Assembly: GCA_964350895.1 (NCBI GenBank)
Contig: CAYGMG010000024.1
Location: 1-37,291, forward strand
Direction of reading: 5' to 3'
Origin: Pseudomarimonas sp964350895
GTDB lineage: Bacteria > Pseudomonadota > Gammaproteobacteria > Xanthomonadales > Xanthomonadaceae
DNA length: 37,291 nucleotides
Notes under the pieces: model-generated
Told to the model about the DNA's origin: nothing
Database searches by the model: none
Seen by the model: only the letters and a program-made list of their open reading frames with translations
Translations under genes and position numbers: made by a program
Shown: piece after piece, positions 9,109 to 17,742 of the stretch
Numbering within the stretch: position 1 is the first letter of the stretch
Layout: every line of letters begins with the position of its first letter

Positions 9109-9711
9109 TCAGGCGAGGCCGGGCTGCTCCAGCCGCGCGAGGTTCTCGACGAAGGCTGGCAGCAGATAGCAGTGGCTGCCGACCGGACGCAGGCCAATGG
9201 CGGCGAATTGCCGGGCGTAGAACATAGCGGTCCTGGCATGAAAACCGTCGTGGTCGCCCTCGGCCTGGTCGCCGCGGCAGAACAGGTCGATGAAGGCCAT
9301 GCCGTGGCCGATCTCGGGAAAGCCGCTGAGGCCGCGCTTGATCTCGGCCGCGGGCAGATAGTGCAGCACGTCGGAGCAGACCAGCAGGTCAAAGGTGCGC
9401 GGAAAGCGCAGCTCGGCCAACTGGGCGAAACGCGCCAGGCGTAGATCGCGCGAGCGGCCAAAACGGCTGATCGCGTACTCGCTGCTGTCAAGACCCAGGT
9501 AGCTCAGCTTGGGCCGCAGCTTCAGCAGCGGCGCGCGCCAGCTGCCTTCGCCGCAGCCGATGTCGAGCACGCTGCGCAGCGGACGGCCGAGGTAATACTC
9601 GCAGGTCGCCACCGCCAGCGCCGCCTTGCGCGCGGTGTGGGCGCGGCGCTCGGCGCCCAGGGCGCCGCGATACCAGCGCTCGTAGTAGGCGCGGTCGTAC
9701 TGCTTGGCCAC
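9109..9711 (-). CDS. Class I SAM-dependent methyltransferase
   Basis: The Rossmann motif I is VLDIGCGEGSWRAPLLKL, followed by acidic motif II LGLDSSEYAI and FDLLVCSDVLHYLP. This is the layout of small class I methyltransferases of the methyltransferase-11/25 type. GTG 9711 gives 200 residues starting VAKQYDRAYYERWYRGALG and lies 5 nt after the phaZ stop, which fits an operon. Upstream starts to 9867 would overlap phaZ and add a low-complexity Arg-rich leader, so I reject them. The substrate is unknown; no neighbouring gene narrows it. Confidence 0.82.
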   Translation of the reverse strand: MAKQYDRAYYERWYRGALGAERRAHTARKAALAVATCEYYLGRPLRSVLDIGCGEGSWRAPLLKLRPKLSYLGLDSSEYAISRFGRSRDLRLARFAQLAELRFPRTFDLLVCSDVLHYLPAAEIKRGLSGFPEIGHGMAFIDLFCRGDQAEGDHDGFHARTAMFYARQFAAIGLRPVGSHCYLLPAFVENLARLEQPGLA

Positions 9712-9716
9712 GCCGC

Positions 9717-10973
9717 TCAGCGCTTCGGCGGCGTGTCGTGGCTGCGGATGAACTCGCGTACCTGCGGATAGACCACGTCGCGCCAGCGCCGGCCGCTGAA
9801 GATCCCGTAGTGGCCAGCGCCTTCGACGGTGATGTGGCGCGCCTGCTTCTTGGGAATCCCGCGGCACAGCTCATGCGCCGCCTGGGTCTGGCCAAGGCCG
9901 GAGATGTCATCCAGCTCGCCTTCGATGGTCAGCAGGGCGCTGTCGCGGATCGCATCGGGCTCGACCCGCTGGCCGCCGACATCCCATTGGCCGCGCGGCA
10001 GCAGATGCTGCTGGAAGACGATGCGGATGGTGTCGAGGTAGTACTCGGCTGCCATGTCGAGCACCGCGTTGTACTCGTCGTAGAAACGCCGATGGGCGTC
10101 GGCGTCGTCAAGATCGCCGCGGATCAGGTCGCGGTAGAAATCCCAGTGCGAGTTGGCGTGCCGGCCCGGGTTCATGGCCACGAAGCCAGCGTGCTGCAGG
10201 AAGCCCGGATAGACCTTGCGACCCACGCCGGGGTAGTTCGACGGCACTTCGTGGATGACCGTGTTCTGGAACCAGGACAGCGGCTTGGTGGTCGCCAGGT
10301 TGTTGACCTGGGTCGGGCTGCGCCGGGCGTCGATCGGCCCGCCCATCAGGGTCAGGCTGCGCGGCGTCGGCTCGCCTGCCGAGGCCATCAGGGAAACTGC
10401 GGCAAGCACCGGGACGGTGGGCTGGCAGACCGAGATCACGTGCAGCTGGTCAGCGCCGATCTGGCGGATGAAATCCTGCACGTAGCCAACATAGTCATCG
10501 AGATGGAAGGCGCCATCGGCCAGCGGCACCATGCGCGCGTCGACCCAGTCGGTGATCCACACCTTGTGGTCCTGCAGCAGGGTGCGCACCGTATCGCGCA
10601 GCAGGGTCGAATGGTGGCCGGAGAGCGGGGCGACGACCAGCACCTTGGGGTCGTCGTGCAGGTCGTCGATGACCCGCGCATCGTCGCTGTAGCGTTTGAA
10701 GCGCACCAGCCGGCAGAACGGCTTGCGTGCGGCCTCGATCTCGATCACCGGCAGGGTATGACCATGGGCCTCGATGCTGCGCAAGCCGAACTCGGGCTTC
10801 TCGTAGCCCTTGCCGATCCGGTACAGCAGCTCGTTGGTTGCGGCGATGCGCTCGGCGCCGGGCAGCCGGGACAGCCAGCTTTCCTGCGCGGAGAACATCC
10901 GCGCCGTGGCTTCTGCGCCATAGACCCAGGGGCTCATCAGGGCCCGCGACAGCTCGTGCATGCGATAGAGCAT
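9717..10973 (-). CDS. phaZ: Intracellular poly(3-hydroxybutyrate) depolymerase
   Basis: With ATG 10973 (MLYRMHELSRA) the product is 418 residues, the usual length of the PhaZ1 intracellular depolymerase family. The nucleophile sits in ISVCQPTVPVLA and is Cys183 rather than Ser. The acid Asp355 (IEGELDDISG) and His388 (VEGAGHYGIFSGRRW) complete the triad. From memory these are the same positions reported for Ralstonia eutropha PhaZ1. The enzyme mobilises stored polyhydroxybutyrate granules, so this organism probably accumulates PHB, although no phaC, phaA, phaB or phasin is in the window. It is followed directly by the methyltransferase gene. Confidence 0.94.
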   Translation of the reverse strand: MLYRMHELSRALMSPWVYGAEATARMFSAQESWLSRLPGAERIAATNELLYRIGKGYEKPEFGLRSIEAHGHTLPVIEIEAARKPFCRLVRFKRYSDDARVIDDLHDDPKVLVVAPLSGHHSTLLRDTVRTLLQDHKVWITDWVDARMVPLADGAFHLDDYVGYVQDFIRQIGADQLHVISVCQPTVPVLAAVSLMASAGEPTPRSLTLMGGPIDARRSPTQVNNLATTKPLSWFQNTVIHEVPSNYPGVGRKVYPGFLQHAGFVAMNPGRHANSHWDFYRDLIRGDLDDADAHRRFYDEYNAVLDMAAEYYLDTIRIVFQQHLLPRGQWDVGGQRVEPDAIRDSALLTIEGELDDISGLGQTQAAHELCRGIPKKQARHITVEGAGHYGIFSGRRWRDVVYPQVREFIRSHDTPPKR

Positions 10974-11107
10974 CGGAAATCCCGTGTGCAATGTTGCGGC
11001 GCATCATCGCACGGCCGGGCGCCGGGCGCTGTCAAGGCGGTCACGCTTCATCGGCCCCGGCGTTCCGCTCGGCTATGCTGGGAAAAATTTCACGCTCAGG
11101 AGCACGC

Positions 11108-11596
11108 ATGGCCAGCATCTACGAGTTCAGCGCCAAGACCATCGACGGCGAGACCCTGAACCTTGCCGACTATCGCGGCAAGGCCCTGCTGATCGTCAAC
11201 ACCGCTTCCAAATGCGGCTTCACTCCGCAGTACACCGGCCTGCAGGCGCTGCAGGACAAGTACGCGGACCAGGGCCTTGCCGTGCTCGGCTTTCCCTGCG
11301 ACCAGTTTGGCCATCAGGAGCCGGGCGACGAGAACGAGATCAAGAACTTCTGCTCGCTGAACTACGACGTCAGCTTCCCGATGTTCGCCAAGATCGAGGT
11401 CAATGGCGGCGATGCACATCCGCTGTTCAAGTACCTCAAGAAGGAGGCCAAGGGCTTGCTCGGCAGCGAGTTGATCAAGTGGAACTTCACCAAGTTTCTG
11501 GTCGACAAGCAGGGCAAGGTGGTCCGCCGCTACGCCCCGACCGACACCCCGGAAAGCATCGAGAAGGATTTGAAGGCGGTCCTTTGGTTGCCGTGA
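11108..11596 (+). CDS. Glutathione peroxidase family thiol peroxidase
   Basis: The 162-residue product is a full-length GPx/BtuE-type peroxidase. The peroxidatic cysteine is Cys36 in NTASKCGFTPQYTGLQAL, where animal enzymes carry selenocysteine. The Gln-containing FPCDQFGHQEPGDENEI also carries the second Cys of the thioredoxin-dependent class, and KWNFTKFLVD supplies the conserved Trp and Asn. Such bacterial enzymes usually draw electrons from thioredoxin. The ATG has AGGAG seven bases upstream. No signal peptide is seen, so it is cytoplasmic. The gene is monocistronic, divergent from phaZ, and runs straight into a repeat at its stop codon. Confidence 0.95.
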   Translation: MASIYEFSAKTIDGETLNLADYRGKALLIVNTASKCGFTPQYTGLQALQDKYADQGLAVLGFPCDQFGHQEPGDENEIKNFCSLNYDVSFPMFAKIEVNGGDAHPLFKYLKKEAKGLLGSELIKWNFTKFLVDKQGKVVRRYAPTDTPESIEKDLKAVLWLP

Positions 11597-11766
11597 TTCG
11601 GGATTCGGGATTCGTATGGAGCCAAGAGCCGAATCTTCGGGCCGCCCGGAGTGTCGGCGCGAGTTGAGTGATCCAACAACGCCGGCCCCGGAACGGCAGC
11701 TCGTGACGGAGGCGACTTGCGCCGCCGGCTGCTAACGAATCCCGAATCCCGAATCCCCAATCCCGG
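11596..11766. repeat. Inverted-repeat element with GGGATTCGGGATTCG arms
   Basis: The left arm (about 11596-11614) reads ATTCGGGATTCGGGATTCG. The right arm (about 11735-11766) reads CGAATCCCGAATCCCGAAT and continues into CCCCAATCCCG, so the two are inverted around a roughly 120-nt core. The element fills the space between the convergent gpx and proA genes. Its left arm touches the gpx stop and its right arm encodes the last residues of ProA. Tandem GGGATTCGG units are common between genes in Xanthomonadales. It could act as a bidirectional terminator or be a small non-autonomous mobile repeat. The core has no convincing reading frame. Confidence 0.75.
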
Positions 11767-13024
11767 CTTCAGCATGCCGCACCTGCCCGGTACCCTCCAG
11801 TACCCACTTGCGGCAGGTCAGTGACTCAAGGCCCATCGGGCCGTAGGCGTGCAGTTTGCTGGTAGAGATGCCGATCTCAGCGCCAAGCCCCAGCTCGCCG
11901 CCGTCATTGAATCGCGAGGAGGCGTTGACCACCACCGCCGAGGCGTCGACTTCGTTGACGAAGCGCGCCGCGCGGTGGCCGTCGCCGGTGGCTATGACTT
12001 CGGTATGGTGCGAGCCGTAGCGGCGGATGTGGGCGAGCGCCGCGTCGAAGTCATCCACCACCTGCACCGCGAGCACGCGGTCAAGGTACTCGTGGCCCCA
12101 GTCTGATTCCTCGGCGGCTTGCGCACCGGGGAGCAGGGGCAGGGCGCGGGGGCAGGCGCGCAGCGCGACCGAGTGGGCCTGCATGGCCTCGCCCACGCGA
12201 GGCAGGAACGACTCGGAGATGGCGGCATCCACCAGCAAGCATTCGATGGCGTTGCACACCCCCGGCCGCATCGCCTTGCCATCGACCAGCAGGCGCAGGG
12301 CGAGGGCGAGGTCGGCGTCGCGATCCACGAACAGGTGGCATACGCCCTTGTAGTGCTGGATGACCGGGATGCGGCTGTGCTCGACCACGTGGCGGATCAG
12401 CGCCTCGCCGCCGCGCGGGATGACCAGGTCGACCAGATCATCGCGCGCCAGCAAGGCATGCAGCAGGGTGCGGTCCGGATCGTCGAGCACCATCACACAG
12501 GCAGGGTCGATGCCCTGTTGGAGCAGTGCAGCGTGCAGGGCCTTGGCCAGCGCGGCATTACTTTGGCGAGCCTCGCTGCCGCCGCGCAGCACGCAGGCGT
12601 TGCCGGCCTTGAAGCACAGTGCTGCAGCGTCGGCGGTCACGTTGGGGCGCGACTCATAGACCATCGCAATCACCCCGATCGGCGCCGGGCGGCGGCGGAT
12701 GCGCAGGCCATCGGCGCGAACGGTAGTCGGCTGGTCATCGCGCAGCGGGTCGGGCAGGGCGGCAATCGCTTCCAGCGCCTGTGCCAGGGCTTCGATGCGC
12801 GGCGCGTCAATGCGCAGGCGATCAATCAGCGCCTCGGCTCTTGCAGCCGCCCTGGCTGCATCGAGGTCCTTGCTGTTCTCGGCCTCGATGTCGGCGGCGT
12901 GTCGGCGGATCTGCTGCGCCATCGACAACAACACGTCATTTCGCTTTGTTTGGTCGAGGGCGACCAGCTGCGGCAGGCAGGCGCGCGCGGCGCGCAGCTG
13001 AGCGTCGAGGGCGGCAACGCTCAC
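11732..13024 (-). CDS. proA: Glutamate-5-semialdehyde dehydrogenase (gamma-glutamyl phosphate reductase)
   Basis: This 430-residue enzyme reduces gamma-glutamyl phosphate to glutamate semialdehyde, the second step of proline synthesis. The family signatures are present: RRRPAPIGVIAMVYESRPN, ALCFKAGNACVLRGGSEA, the catalytic Cys in AMRPGVCNAIECLLVD and the C-terminal TSKLHAYGPMGLESLTCRKW. The start is GTG 13024, overlapping the proB stop by GTGA. E. coli ProA is 417 residues. The excess is the C-terminal tail EAGIGDSGFGIR, which is read from the inverted-repeat element at 11734-11766 and is not part of the family. The stop codon TAG lies at the edge of that repeat. Confidence 0.95.
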   Translation of the reverse strand: MSVAALDAQLRAARACLPQLVALDQTKRNDVLLSMAQQIRRHAADIEAENSKDLDAARAAARAEALIDRLRIDAPRIEALAQALEAIAALPDPLRDDQPTTVRADGLRIRRRPAPIGVIAMVYESRPNVTADAAALCFKAGNACVLRGGSEARQSNAALAKALHAALLQQGIDPACVMVLDDPDRTLLHALLARDDLVDLVIPRGGEALIRHVVEHSRIPVIQHYKGVCHLFVDRDADLALALRLLVDGKAMRPGVCNAIECLLVDAAISESFLPRVGEAMQAHSVALRACPRALPLLPGAQAAEESDWGHEYLDRVLAVQVVDDFDAALAHIRRYGSHHTEVIATGDGHRAARFVNEVDASAVVVNASSRFNDGGELGLGAEIGISTSKLHAYGPMGLESLTCRKWVLEGTGQVRHAEAGIGDSGFGIR

Positions 13025-14136
13025 AGCAGCACCAGATCGTCACGATGGATCACCGACTCTGACGGGCACTCGCCAAGCAGTTCGATGATCTCGCGGCTGT
13101 GCCGGCCGCGAATCCTGGCCAGCTCGGCGGAGCGGTACTGAACGATGCCCTTGCCGAGCACCCTTTCGCCGGCGCGTACTTCGACGGCGTCGCCGACATC
13201 AAAGCTGCCCTCGCTACCGAGCACGCCGCGCGGCAGCAGGGAAGCGCCGCGGCCGGACAATGCTTCGGCGGCGCCGGCGTCCACTTCGAGCACGCCGCAG
13301 GTAGGCAGGGCGTGCAACATCCAGTGCTTGCGCGCCGCGCGTCGCTGCACGGCCGGGCGCACGAAGCTGCCCTCGCAGTGGCTGTCCAGCAGGCGCATCA
13401 GAGTGGCGCCGTTGCGCCCATCGCAGATCACCGTTCCGATGCCGGCCTCGGCACAGCGTTTGGCCGCCAGCAGTTTGGTGCGCATGCCGCCGGTGCCGAT
13501 GGCGCTGCCAGCGCCGCCGGCCAGGGACAGGATCTCTTCGGTTACCGCATCCACATCATGCAGTTTGTTGGCGTCGGCGACCCGGCGCGGGTCGGCGTCG
13601 TAGAGCCCGTCGATATCCGAGGCCAGAACCATCAGGTCGGCCTCGGCCAGCACGGCGACGTGGCCGGCCAGACTATCGTTGTCGCCGACCCGCAGTTCAT
13701 CCACTGCCACCGAGTCGTTCTCGTTGATCACCGGTAGCACGCCGAGCCCGCGCAGCGAGCGCAGGGTGTTGCGGGCATTGAGGAAGCGGCGGCGATGGGC
13801 GAGGTCGTCCTGGGTCAGCAGCAGTTGGGCGACGGGAAAATCGAAGAATCGCGCCCAGAAACGCATCAGCTCGGCCTGGCCGATAGCCGCCAGGGCCTGC
13901 TTGCCGGCCATCCCGGCCGGAGTTGCTGCCTCGCGGGCGGCGAGCGCTGCGCGCCCCGCGGCGACAGCGCCGGAAGACACCAGCAGAACGTCCCGATCCT
14001 GGCTGCGTGCGGTCTGGATGAAGCGCGCGATGTCCAGCAGGTGGCGGGTCGACAGCCCTAGTCCACCGGGGGCGATCAGGTTGCTGCCGATCTTGAGCAC
14101 CAGCCGGCGCCAGGGAGGAAGCTGCATGGGAGTCAT
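13021..14136 (-). CDS. proB: Glutamate 5-kinase
   Basis: This first enzyme of proline synthesis phosphorylates glutamate. The amino acid kinase domain shows LVLKIGSNLIAPGGLGL, VSSGAVAAGRAAL, INENDSVAVDELRVGDNDSL and GTGGMRTKLLAAKRC. A PUA domain follows from about residue 270 (GASLLPRGVLGSEGSFDVGD). ATG 14136 gives 371 residues, close to E. coli's 367; ATG 14127 is equally possible and an upstream GTG at 14166 is unlikely. No strong ribosome-binding site decides the start. Overlap with proA (GTGA) implies the two are made together. Feedback inhibition by proline is expected from the family. Confidence 0.96.
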   Translation of the reverse strand: MTPMQLPPWRRLVLKIGSNLIAPGGLGLSTRHLLDIARFIQTARSQDRDVLLVSSGAVAAGRAALAAREAATPAGMAGKQALAAIGQAELMRFWARFFDFPVAQLLLTQDDLAHRRRFLNARNTLRSLRGLGVLPVINENDSVAVDELRVGDNDSLAGHVAVLAEADLMVLASDIDGLYDADPRRVADANKLHDVDAVTEEILSLAGGAGSAIGTGGMRTKLLAAKRCAEAGIGTVICDGRNGATLMRLLDSHCEGSFVRPAVQRRAARKHWMLHALPTCGVLEVDAGAAEALSGRGASLLPRGVLGSEGSFDVGDAVEVRAGERVLGKGIVQYRSAELARIRGRHSREIIELLGECPSESVIHRDDLVLL

Positions 14137-14238
14137 CGCTGCGGACTGCGACAGACTCTGCCGCACTGCAGCATCGGGCGCAATGCGCCGCGGCCGGCGC
14201 TAGCGCTGGCCGCGGTGAAGGCGGGGGTCGCGGCGCGC

Positions 14239-16278
14239 TCAGTCGGCCAGGTCATCCCAGCCGGGCCGCGGTGCAAAGCGCGGGCCGTGACGCTGGGCCA
14301 GCTGCTCCAGGCGGGCCTTCAGCTTGGCCGCGCCGGTGGCCTTGATGTAGGCGATCGGGCCGCCATGGAACGGGGCGAAGCCGGTTCCGAAGATGACCCC
14401 GGCGTCGAGCAGGTCGGCATCCTCCACCACGCCTTCGTGCAGGCAGGCGACCGCCTCGTTGAGCAAGGACAGCACCAGACGGTCCTGCAGATCCTCGGGG
14501 GCGCTGTAGCCCTCGGGCAGCTCGGGCTTCTTGGCTTTGCCGTTCTCCCAGACGTAGAAGCCTTCGCCGTCCTTGCGTCCGCGCTTGCCGGCTTCCAGCT
14601 TGCTTTCCAATCCGCTGGGGATGGGCAGGCCAAGGAAGTCAGCCAGGATCTTGCCGACCGAGGCGGCAACGTCCAGCCCGACCGTATCGGCCAGCTCGAT
14701 CGGCCCCATCGGCATGCCAAAGCGTACTGCGGCCTTGTCGATGACCGGGCCGGGCACGCCCTCGCTGTAGGCGGTCATCGCCTCCAGCAGGTAGGGCATC
14801 AGGATGCGGTTGACCAGGAAGCCGGGTGAGCCGGCGACCGGCACCGGAAGCTTGTCGATGGCGCGGCAGAACGCCGCCAGACGGCGCTCGGTCTCCGCAT
14901 CCATGGCCTCGTGGCGGACGATCTCTACCAGGGGCATCATCGCCACCGGATTGAAATAGTGCAGGCCGGCGAAACGTCCCTTTCCGGCGAGGTCTGCCGC
15001 CAGATCGGAAAGCGGAATCGACGAGGTATTCGAGGTCAGGATCGCCGAATCCTTGAGCTTGGGCTCGGCGTCCGCATACAGCGACTGCTTGGCCTCGCGG
15101 TTCTCGAAGATGGCTTCGATGACGAGATCGGACTTGGGAATGCCCGCGCCTTCGACATCGGCCTTGAGCCGGCCCTTGGCGGCGGCGACCTTGTCCGGTT
15201 TCTTCAGCTTCTTCTCGAACAGGCCGTTAGCGCGATCAAGCGCCGGCGAGATGTACTTCATCTCGCGATCCTGCAGGGTGACATCGAAGCCGCGCAGCGC
15301 ACACCAGGCCGCGATATCGCCGCCCATCACGCCAGCGCCGACCACGTGGACGTGCTGGATGCCGTGCTCCTTGCCGCCGAGATTCTTGAGCCGGTCCATC
15401 AGGAAGAACACCCGGATCAGGTTGCGCGCGGTTGGCGTCTGCGCCAGCTTGGCCACGCTCCGCGCTTCGCCCTTGAGCCGCTTGCGGATCGAGCCACCGC
15501 TGCGCCGCCAGGTCTCGATCAGCGCGTAGGGTGCCGGGTATTGCTCCTTGCGCGCCTTGCGCGCGACCTGCTTGACCAACATCGGCGCCAGCGCCTGGCG
15601 CACCGGCCACAGGTTGGTGGCCCAGGCGGTGGCGCGCTGCTTGAGCGGTCGCGAGGTGCCGCGCTTGGCCAGTTCGATGGCGCTGTCCAGCAGCAGGGCC
15701 GGTTCGACCACCTTGTCGACCAGGCCGATGGCGCGCGCCGCCGAGGCCGAGAGCGTCCGTCCGGTGAGCATCATGTCCATTGCCGCGGGTGTGCCGACCA
15801 GCAAGGGCAGGCGGACGCTGCCGCCCCAGCCCGGGTAGATGCCGAGTTTGACCTCGGGCAGGCCGATGCGGGTCGCCTCGCTGCTGCTGGCGATCCGGAA
15901 GCGGCAGGCCAGCGCCAGCTCGGTGCCGCCACCCATGCAATGGCCATCGATCGCAGCCACGGTGGGCACGCCGAGCTCGGCCAGCGACTGGAATACCTTC
16001 TGCCCGTACTCGATCGCCTCCAGCACGCTGCCGCGCTGGTCGAACTCGACGAACTCCTTGATATCCGCGCCAGCGACGAAGCCGGCCTTCTTGGCCGAGG
16101 CGATGACCACGGCGCGCGGCTTTTCGATGGCGATCCGCTCGATGATCTGCTCGAGTTCGCCCAGCACCTCCTGGGCCAGCGTATTGACACTGCTCTCGGC
16201 TCGGTCGAACTGCAGCAGCAGCACGCGGCCCTCGCGCAGTTCGGGACGCCAGTGGTGGAATCGCAGACCATCGAACAT
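14239..16278 (-). CDS. Fused enoyl-CoA hydratase / 3-hydroxyacyl-CoA dehydrogenase (FadJ/FadB-like)
   Basis: With ATG 16278, preceded by GGAGAG, the product is 679 residues. The N-terminal crotonase domain has oxyanion-hole residues in AGFVAGADIKEF and both catalytic glutamates, Glu120 (GGGTELALACRF) and Glu142 (IGLPEVKLGIYPGWGG). The dehydrogenase domain starts near residue 318 with the NAD-binding VHVVGAGVMGGDIAA and carries the catalytic-His motif GLHYFNPVAMMPLVEIV. It therefore catalyses two successive beta-oxidation steps. No thiolase partner gene lies beside it, and it is slightly shorter than E. coli FadJ (714) or FadB (729). In-frame upstream sequence to 16566 is not supported. Confidence 0.93.
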   Translation of the reverse strand: MFDGLRFHHWRPELREGRVLLLQFDRAESSVNTLAQEVLGELEQIIERIAIEKPRAVVIASAKKAGFVAGADIKEFVEFDQRGSVLEAIEYGQKVFQSLAELGVPTVAAIDGHCMGGGTELALACRFRIASSSEATRIGLPEVKLGIYPGWGGSVRLPLLVGTPAAMDMMLTGRTLSASAARAIGLVDKVVEPALLLDSAIELAKRGTSRPLKQRATAWATNLWPVRQALAPMLVKQVARKARKEQYPAPYALIETWRRSGGSIRKRLKGEARSVAKLAQTPTARNLIRVFFLMDRLKNLGGKEHGIQHVHVVGAGVMGGDIAAWCALRGFDVTLQDREMKYISPALDRANGLFEKKLKKPDKVAAAKGRLKADVEGAGIPKSDLVIEAIFENREAKQSLYADAEPKLKDSAILTSNTSSIPLSDLAADLAGKGRFAGLHYFNPVAMMPLVEIVRHEAMDAETERRLAAFCRAIDKLPVPVAGSPGFLVNRILMPYLLEAMTAYSEGVPGPVIDKAAVRFGMPMGPIELADTVGLDVAASVGKILADFLGLPIPSGLESKLEAGKRGRKDGEGFYVWENGKAKKPELPEGYSAPEDLQDRLVLSLLNEAVACLHEGVVEDADLLDAGVIFGTGFAPFHGGPIAYIKATGAAKLKARLEQLAQRHGPRFAPRPGWDDLAD

Positions 16279-16417
16279 GGGAACTCTCCAGACAGCGGAC
16301 CCGCGAAGCGGGCTGAGTCCCGCATGATCCCGGCAGGGTGGCCCCGGGTCAACGCGGCAAGGGTGAGCCGCGGGCCGATCCGACGGCCTGAAGCTTTGCC
16401 CAGGGGCGCCGCGGCGT

Positions 16418-16446
16418 GAACTTTCGCAGAAACGGGCGGTCCTTGA
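16418..16446 (+). promoter_or_regulatory. Candidate sigma-E (AlgU) autoregulatory promoter
   Basis: GAACTT at 16418-16423 matches the sigma-E/AlgU -35 consensus exactly. After a 16-nt spacer, TCCTTGA at 16440-16446 resembles the TCTGA -10 element imperfectly. It lies about 65 nt before the rpoE start, where autoregulated sigma-E promoters are usually found. The -35 match is direct; the function is inference. The rest of 16279-16510 holds a CCCGC-GAA-GCGGG hairpin near 16300 and no gene. Confidence 0.5.
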
Positions 16447-16510
16447 TTGCACGGGCCTGGAGTGGCCCTCGGGGGCCCTCGGGCCGGACAACACGGAGCG
16501 CAGGGCCCGG

Positions 16511-17104
16511 ATGGGCGAAAACGAACTGGACCAGTCGCTGGTACAGCGGGTGCAGAAGGGCGACAAGCGCGCCTTCGACCTGCTGGTATCCCGTTACCAG
16601 CACCGCATCATCAGCGTGATCACGCGCTACGTGCACGACTGGGCCGATGCCCAGGACGTGGCGCAGGACACCTTTATCCGCGCCTACCGGGCGCTTGGCA
16701 ACTTTCGCGGCGATAGCCAGTTCTACACTTGGCTGTACAAGATCGCGATCAACACTGCCAAGAACTGGTTGGTCTCCCAAGGGCGCCGCCCGCCAACCGA
16801 CGACATCGATGCGGCAGATGCGGTGCAGTACGAAACCGGCAGCCGACTGCGTGACGTGGACACCCCCGAGCATGAATTGATGCGCCGGGAAATTGAACAA
16901 ACCGTCGCCAGCACGGTCGAAGCCTTGCCGGACGAATTGAGGATGGCGATCACGCTGCGCGAAGTTGACGGGCTCAGCTACGAAGAGATCGCTGAAACCA
17001 TGGGATGCCCGATCGGAACCGTCCGCTCGCGCATCTTCCGGGCGCGCGACGCCATCGACCAGAAACTCCGCCCCATGCTGGACAACCAACGGGTACGCCC
17101 ATGA
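16511..17104 (+). CDS. rpoE: Extracytoplasmic-stress sigma factor RpoE/AlgU
   Basis: This 197-residue group 4 sigma factor has region 2 (DLLVSRYQHRIISVITRYV, then DAQDVAQDTFIRAYRALGNF and the -10-binding FYTWLYKIAINTAKNWL) and region 4 (ALPDELRMAITLREVDGLSY, then YEEIAETMGCPIGTVRSRIF). It closely resembles Pseudomonas AlgU and E. coli RpoE. It directs transcription of envelope-stress genes and is held inactive by the anti-sigma factor encoded next. The stop overlaps the rseA start (ATGA). The following order of rseA, rseB, rseC and mucD matches the alg/muc operon. A candidate self-regulated promoter lies at 16418. Confidence 0.97.
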   Translation: MGENELDQSLVQRVQKGDKRAFDLLVSRYQHRIISVITRYVHDWADAQDVAQDTFIRAYRALGNFRGDSQFYTWLYKIAINTAKNWLVSQGRRPPTDDIDAADAVQYETGSRLRDVDTPEHELMRREIEQTVASTVEALPDELRMAITLREVDGLSYEEIAETMGCPIGTVRSRIFRARDAIDQKLRPMLDNQRVRP

Positions 17105-17742
17105 ACGAGCAGATCAAGGAACAGCTGTCCGCCCTGATGGACGGCGAACTCGCAAGCGAGCAGGCGCGCTTCCTGCACAAGCGGCTGGAAACCGATGCCA
17201 CGCTGCGCGCCGACTGGTCGCGCTGGCATGCAGCTCGCGACGCGCTTCAGGGCCGGTCAGCGATCCACTGGGATCCGGGTTTCGGCGAACGTATCGCCGC
17301 CTGTCTGCGCGACGAGGCCGCTCCGCGCTCCTCGGCCTGGCAGGGCGCGCTGCGCTGGTCGGCCGGCGTTGCCGTGGCTGCCTCGGTAGCGGTGGCGGCC
17401 ATTGTCTCCCTGCCGCGGCTGGCCGATGCCCCGACGCTGGATTCGCCGCCGGTAGCGGCGCAGTCCGGCGCGATGCCGGTGCAGGTTGTGGACTCAGGAG
17501 TTCGCGAGACCGATCTGCGGCCTTCGCTGGGGGCGGTGGCGCAGAGCGTATCCGTGGTCCAGGGTGCACCGTTGATGCCCACCGTACAGCTCGATCCGCG
17601 GGTAGACGGCTGGCTGCTGCGCCACAACGCGGCGACGCTGCAGCCCATGCATGACAGCTTCGTGCCCTATATCCCGGTGATCAGCCCGTACCGCGCACCG
17701 TATGGCCAGGTGGTTCTGGAGAATCGGGGCAGCCAGCCTTGA
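17101..17742 (+). CDS. rseA: Anti-sigma-E factor RseA/MucA
   Basis: The 213-residue protein opens with the RseA N-terminal sigma-binding domain (MNEQIKEQLSALMDGELASE, then TDATLRADWSRWHAARDALQ). A single membrane helix follows near residues 86-105 (SAGVAVAASVAVAAIVSLP), then a variable periplasmic part. By homology it binds the sigma factor at the membrane and is cut by regulated proteolysis (DegS/AlgW then RseP) on envelope stress. The C-terminus is divergent, and I cannot identify the RseB-binding segment with confidence. It is coupled to rpoE (ATGA) and to rseB (TTGA overlap). Confidence 0.93.
   Translation: MNEQIKEQLSALMDGELASEQARFLHKRLETDATLRADWSRWHAARDALQGRSAIHWDPGFGERIAACLRDEAAPRSSAWQGALRWSAGVAVAASVAVAAIVSLPRLADAPTLDSPPVAAQSGAMPVQVVDSGVRETDLRPSLGAVAQSVSVVQGAPLMPTVQLDPRVDGWLLRHNAATLQPMHDSFVPYIPVISPYRAPYGQVVLENRGSQP

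Noticed and set aside
14911..16419. 502-codon plus-strand frame opposite the enoyl-CoA hydratase/dehydrogenase gene
   Set aside because: Shadow of a strongly supported minus-strand gene, with no family features.
16279..16566. N-terminal extension of the enoyl-CoA hydratase/dehydrogenase gene
   Set aside because: ATG 16278 has GGAGAG upstream and starts the conserved region; the extension would overlap the rpoE start and its candidate promoter.
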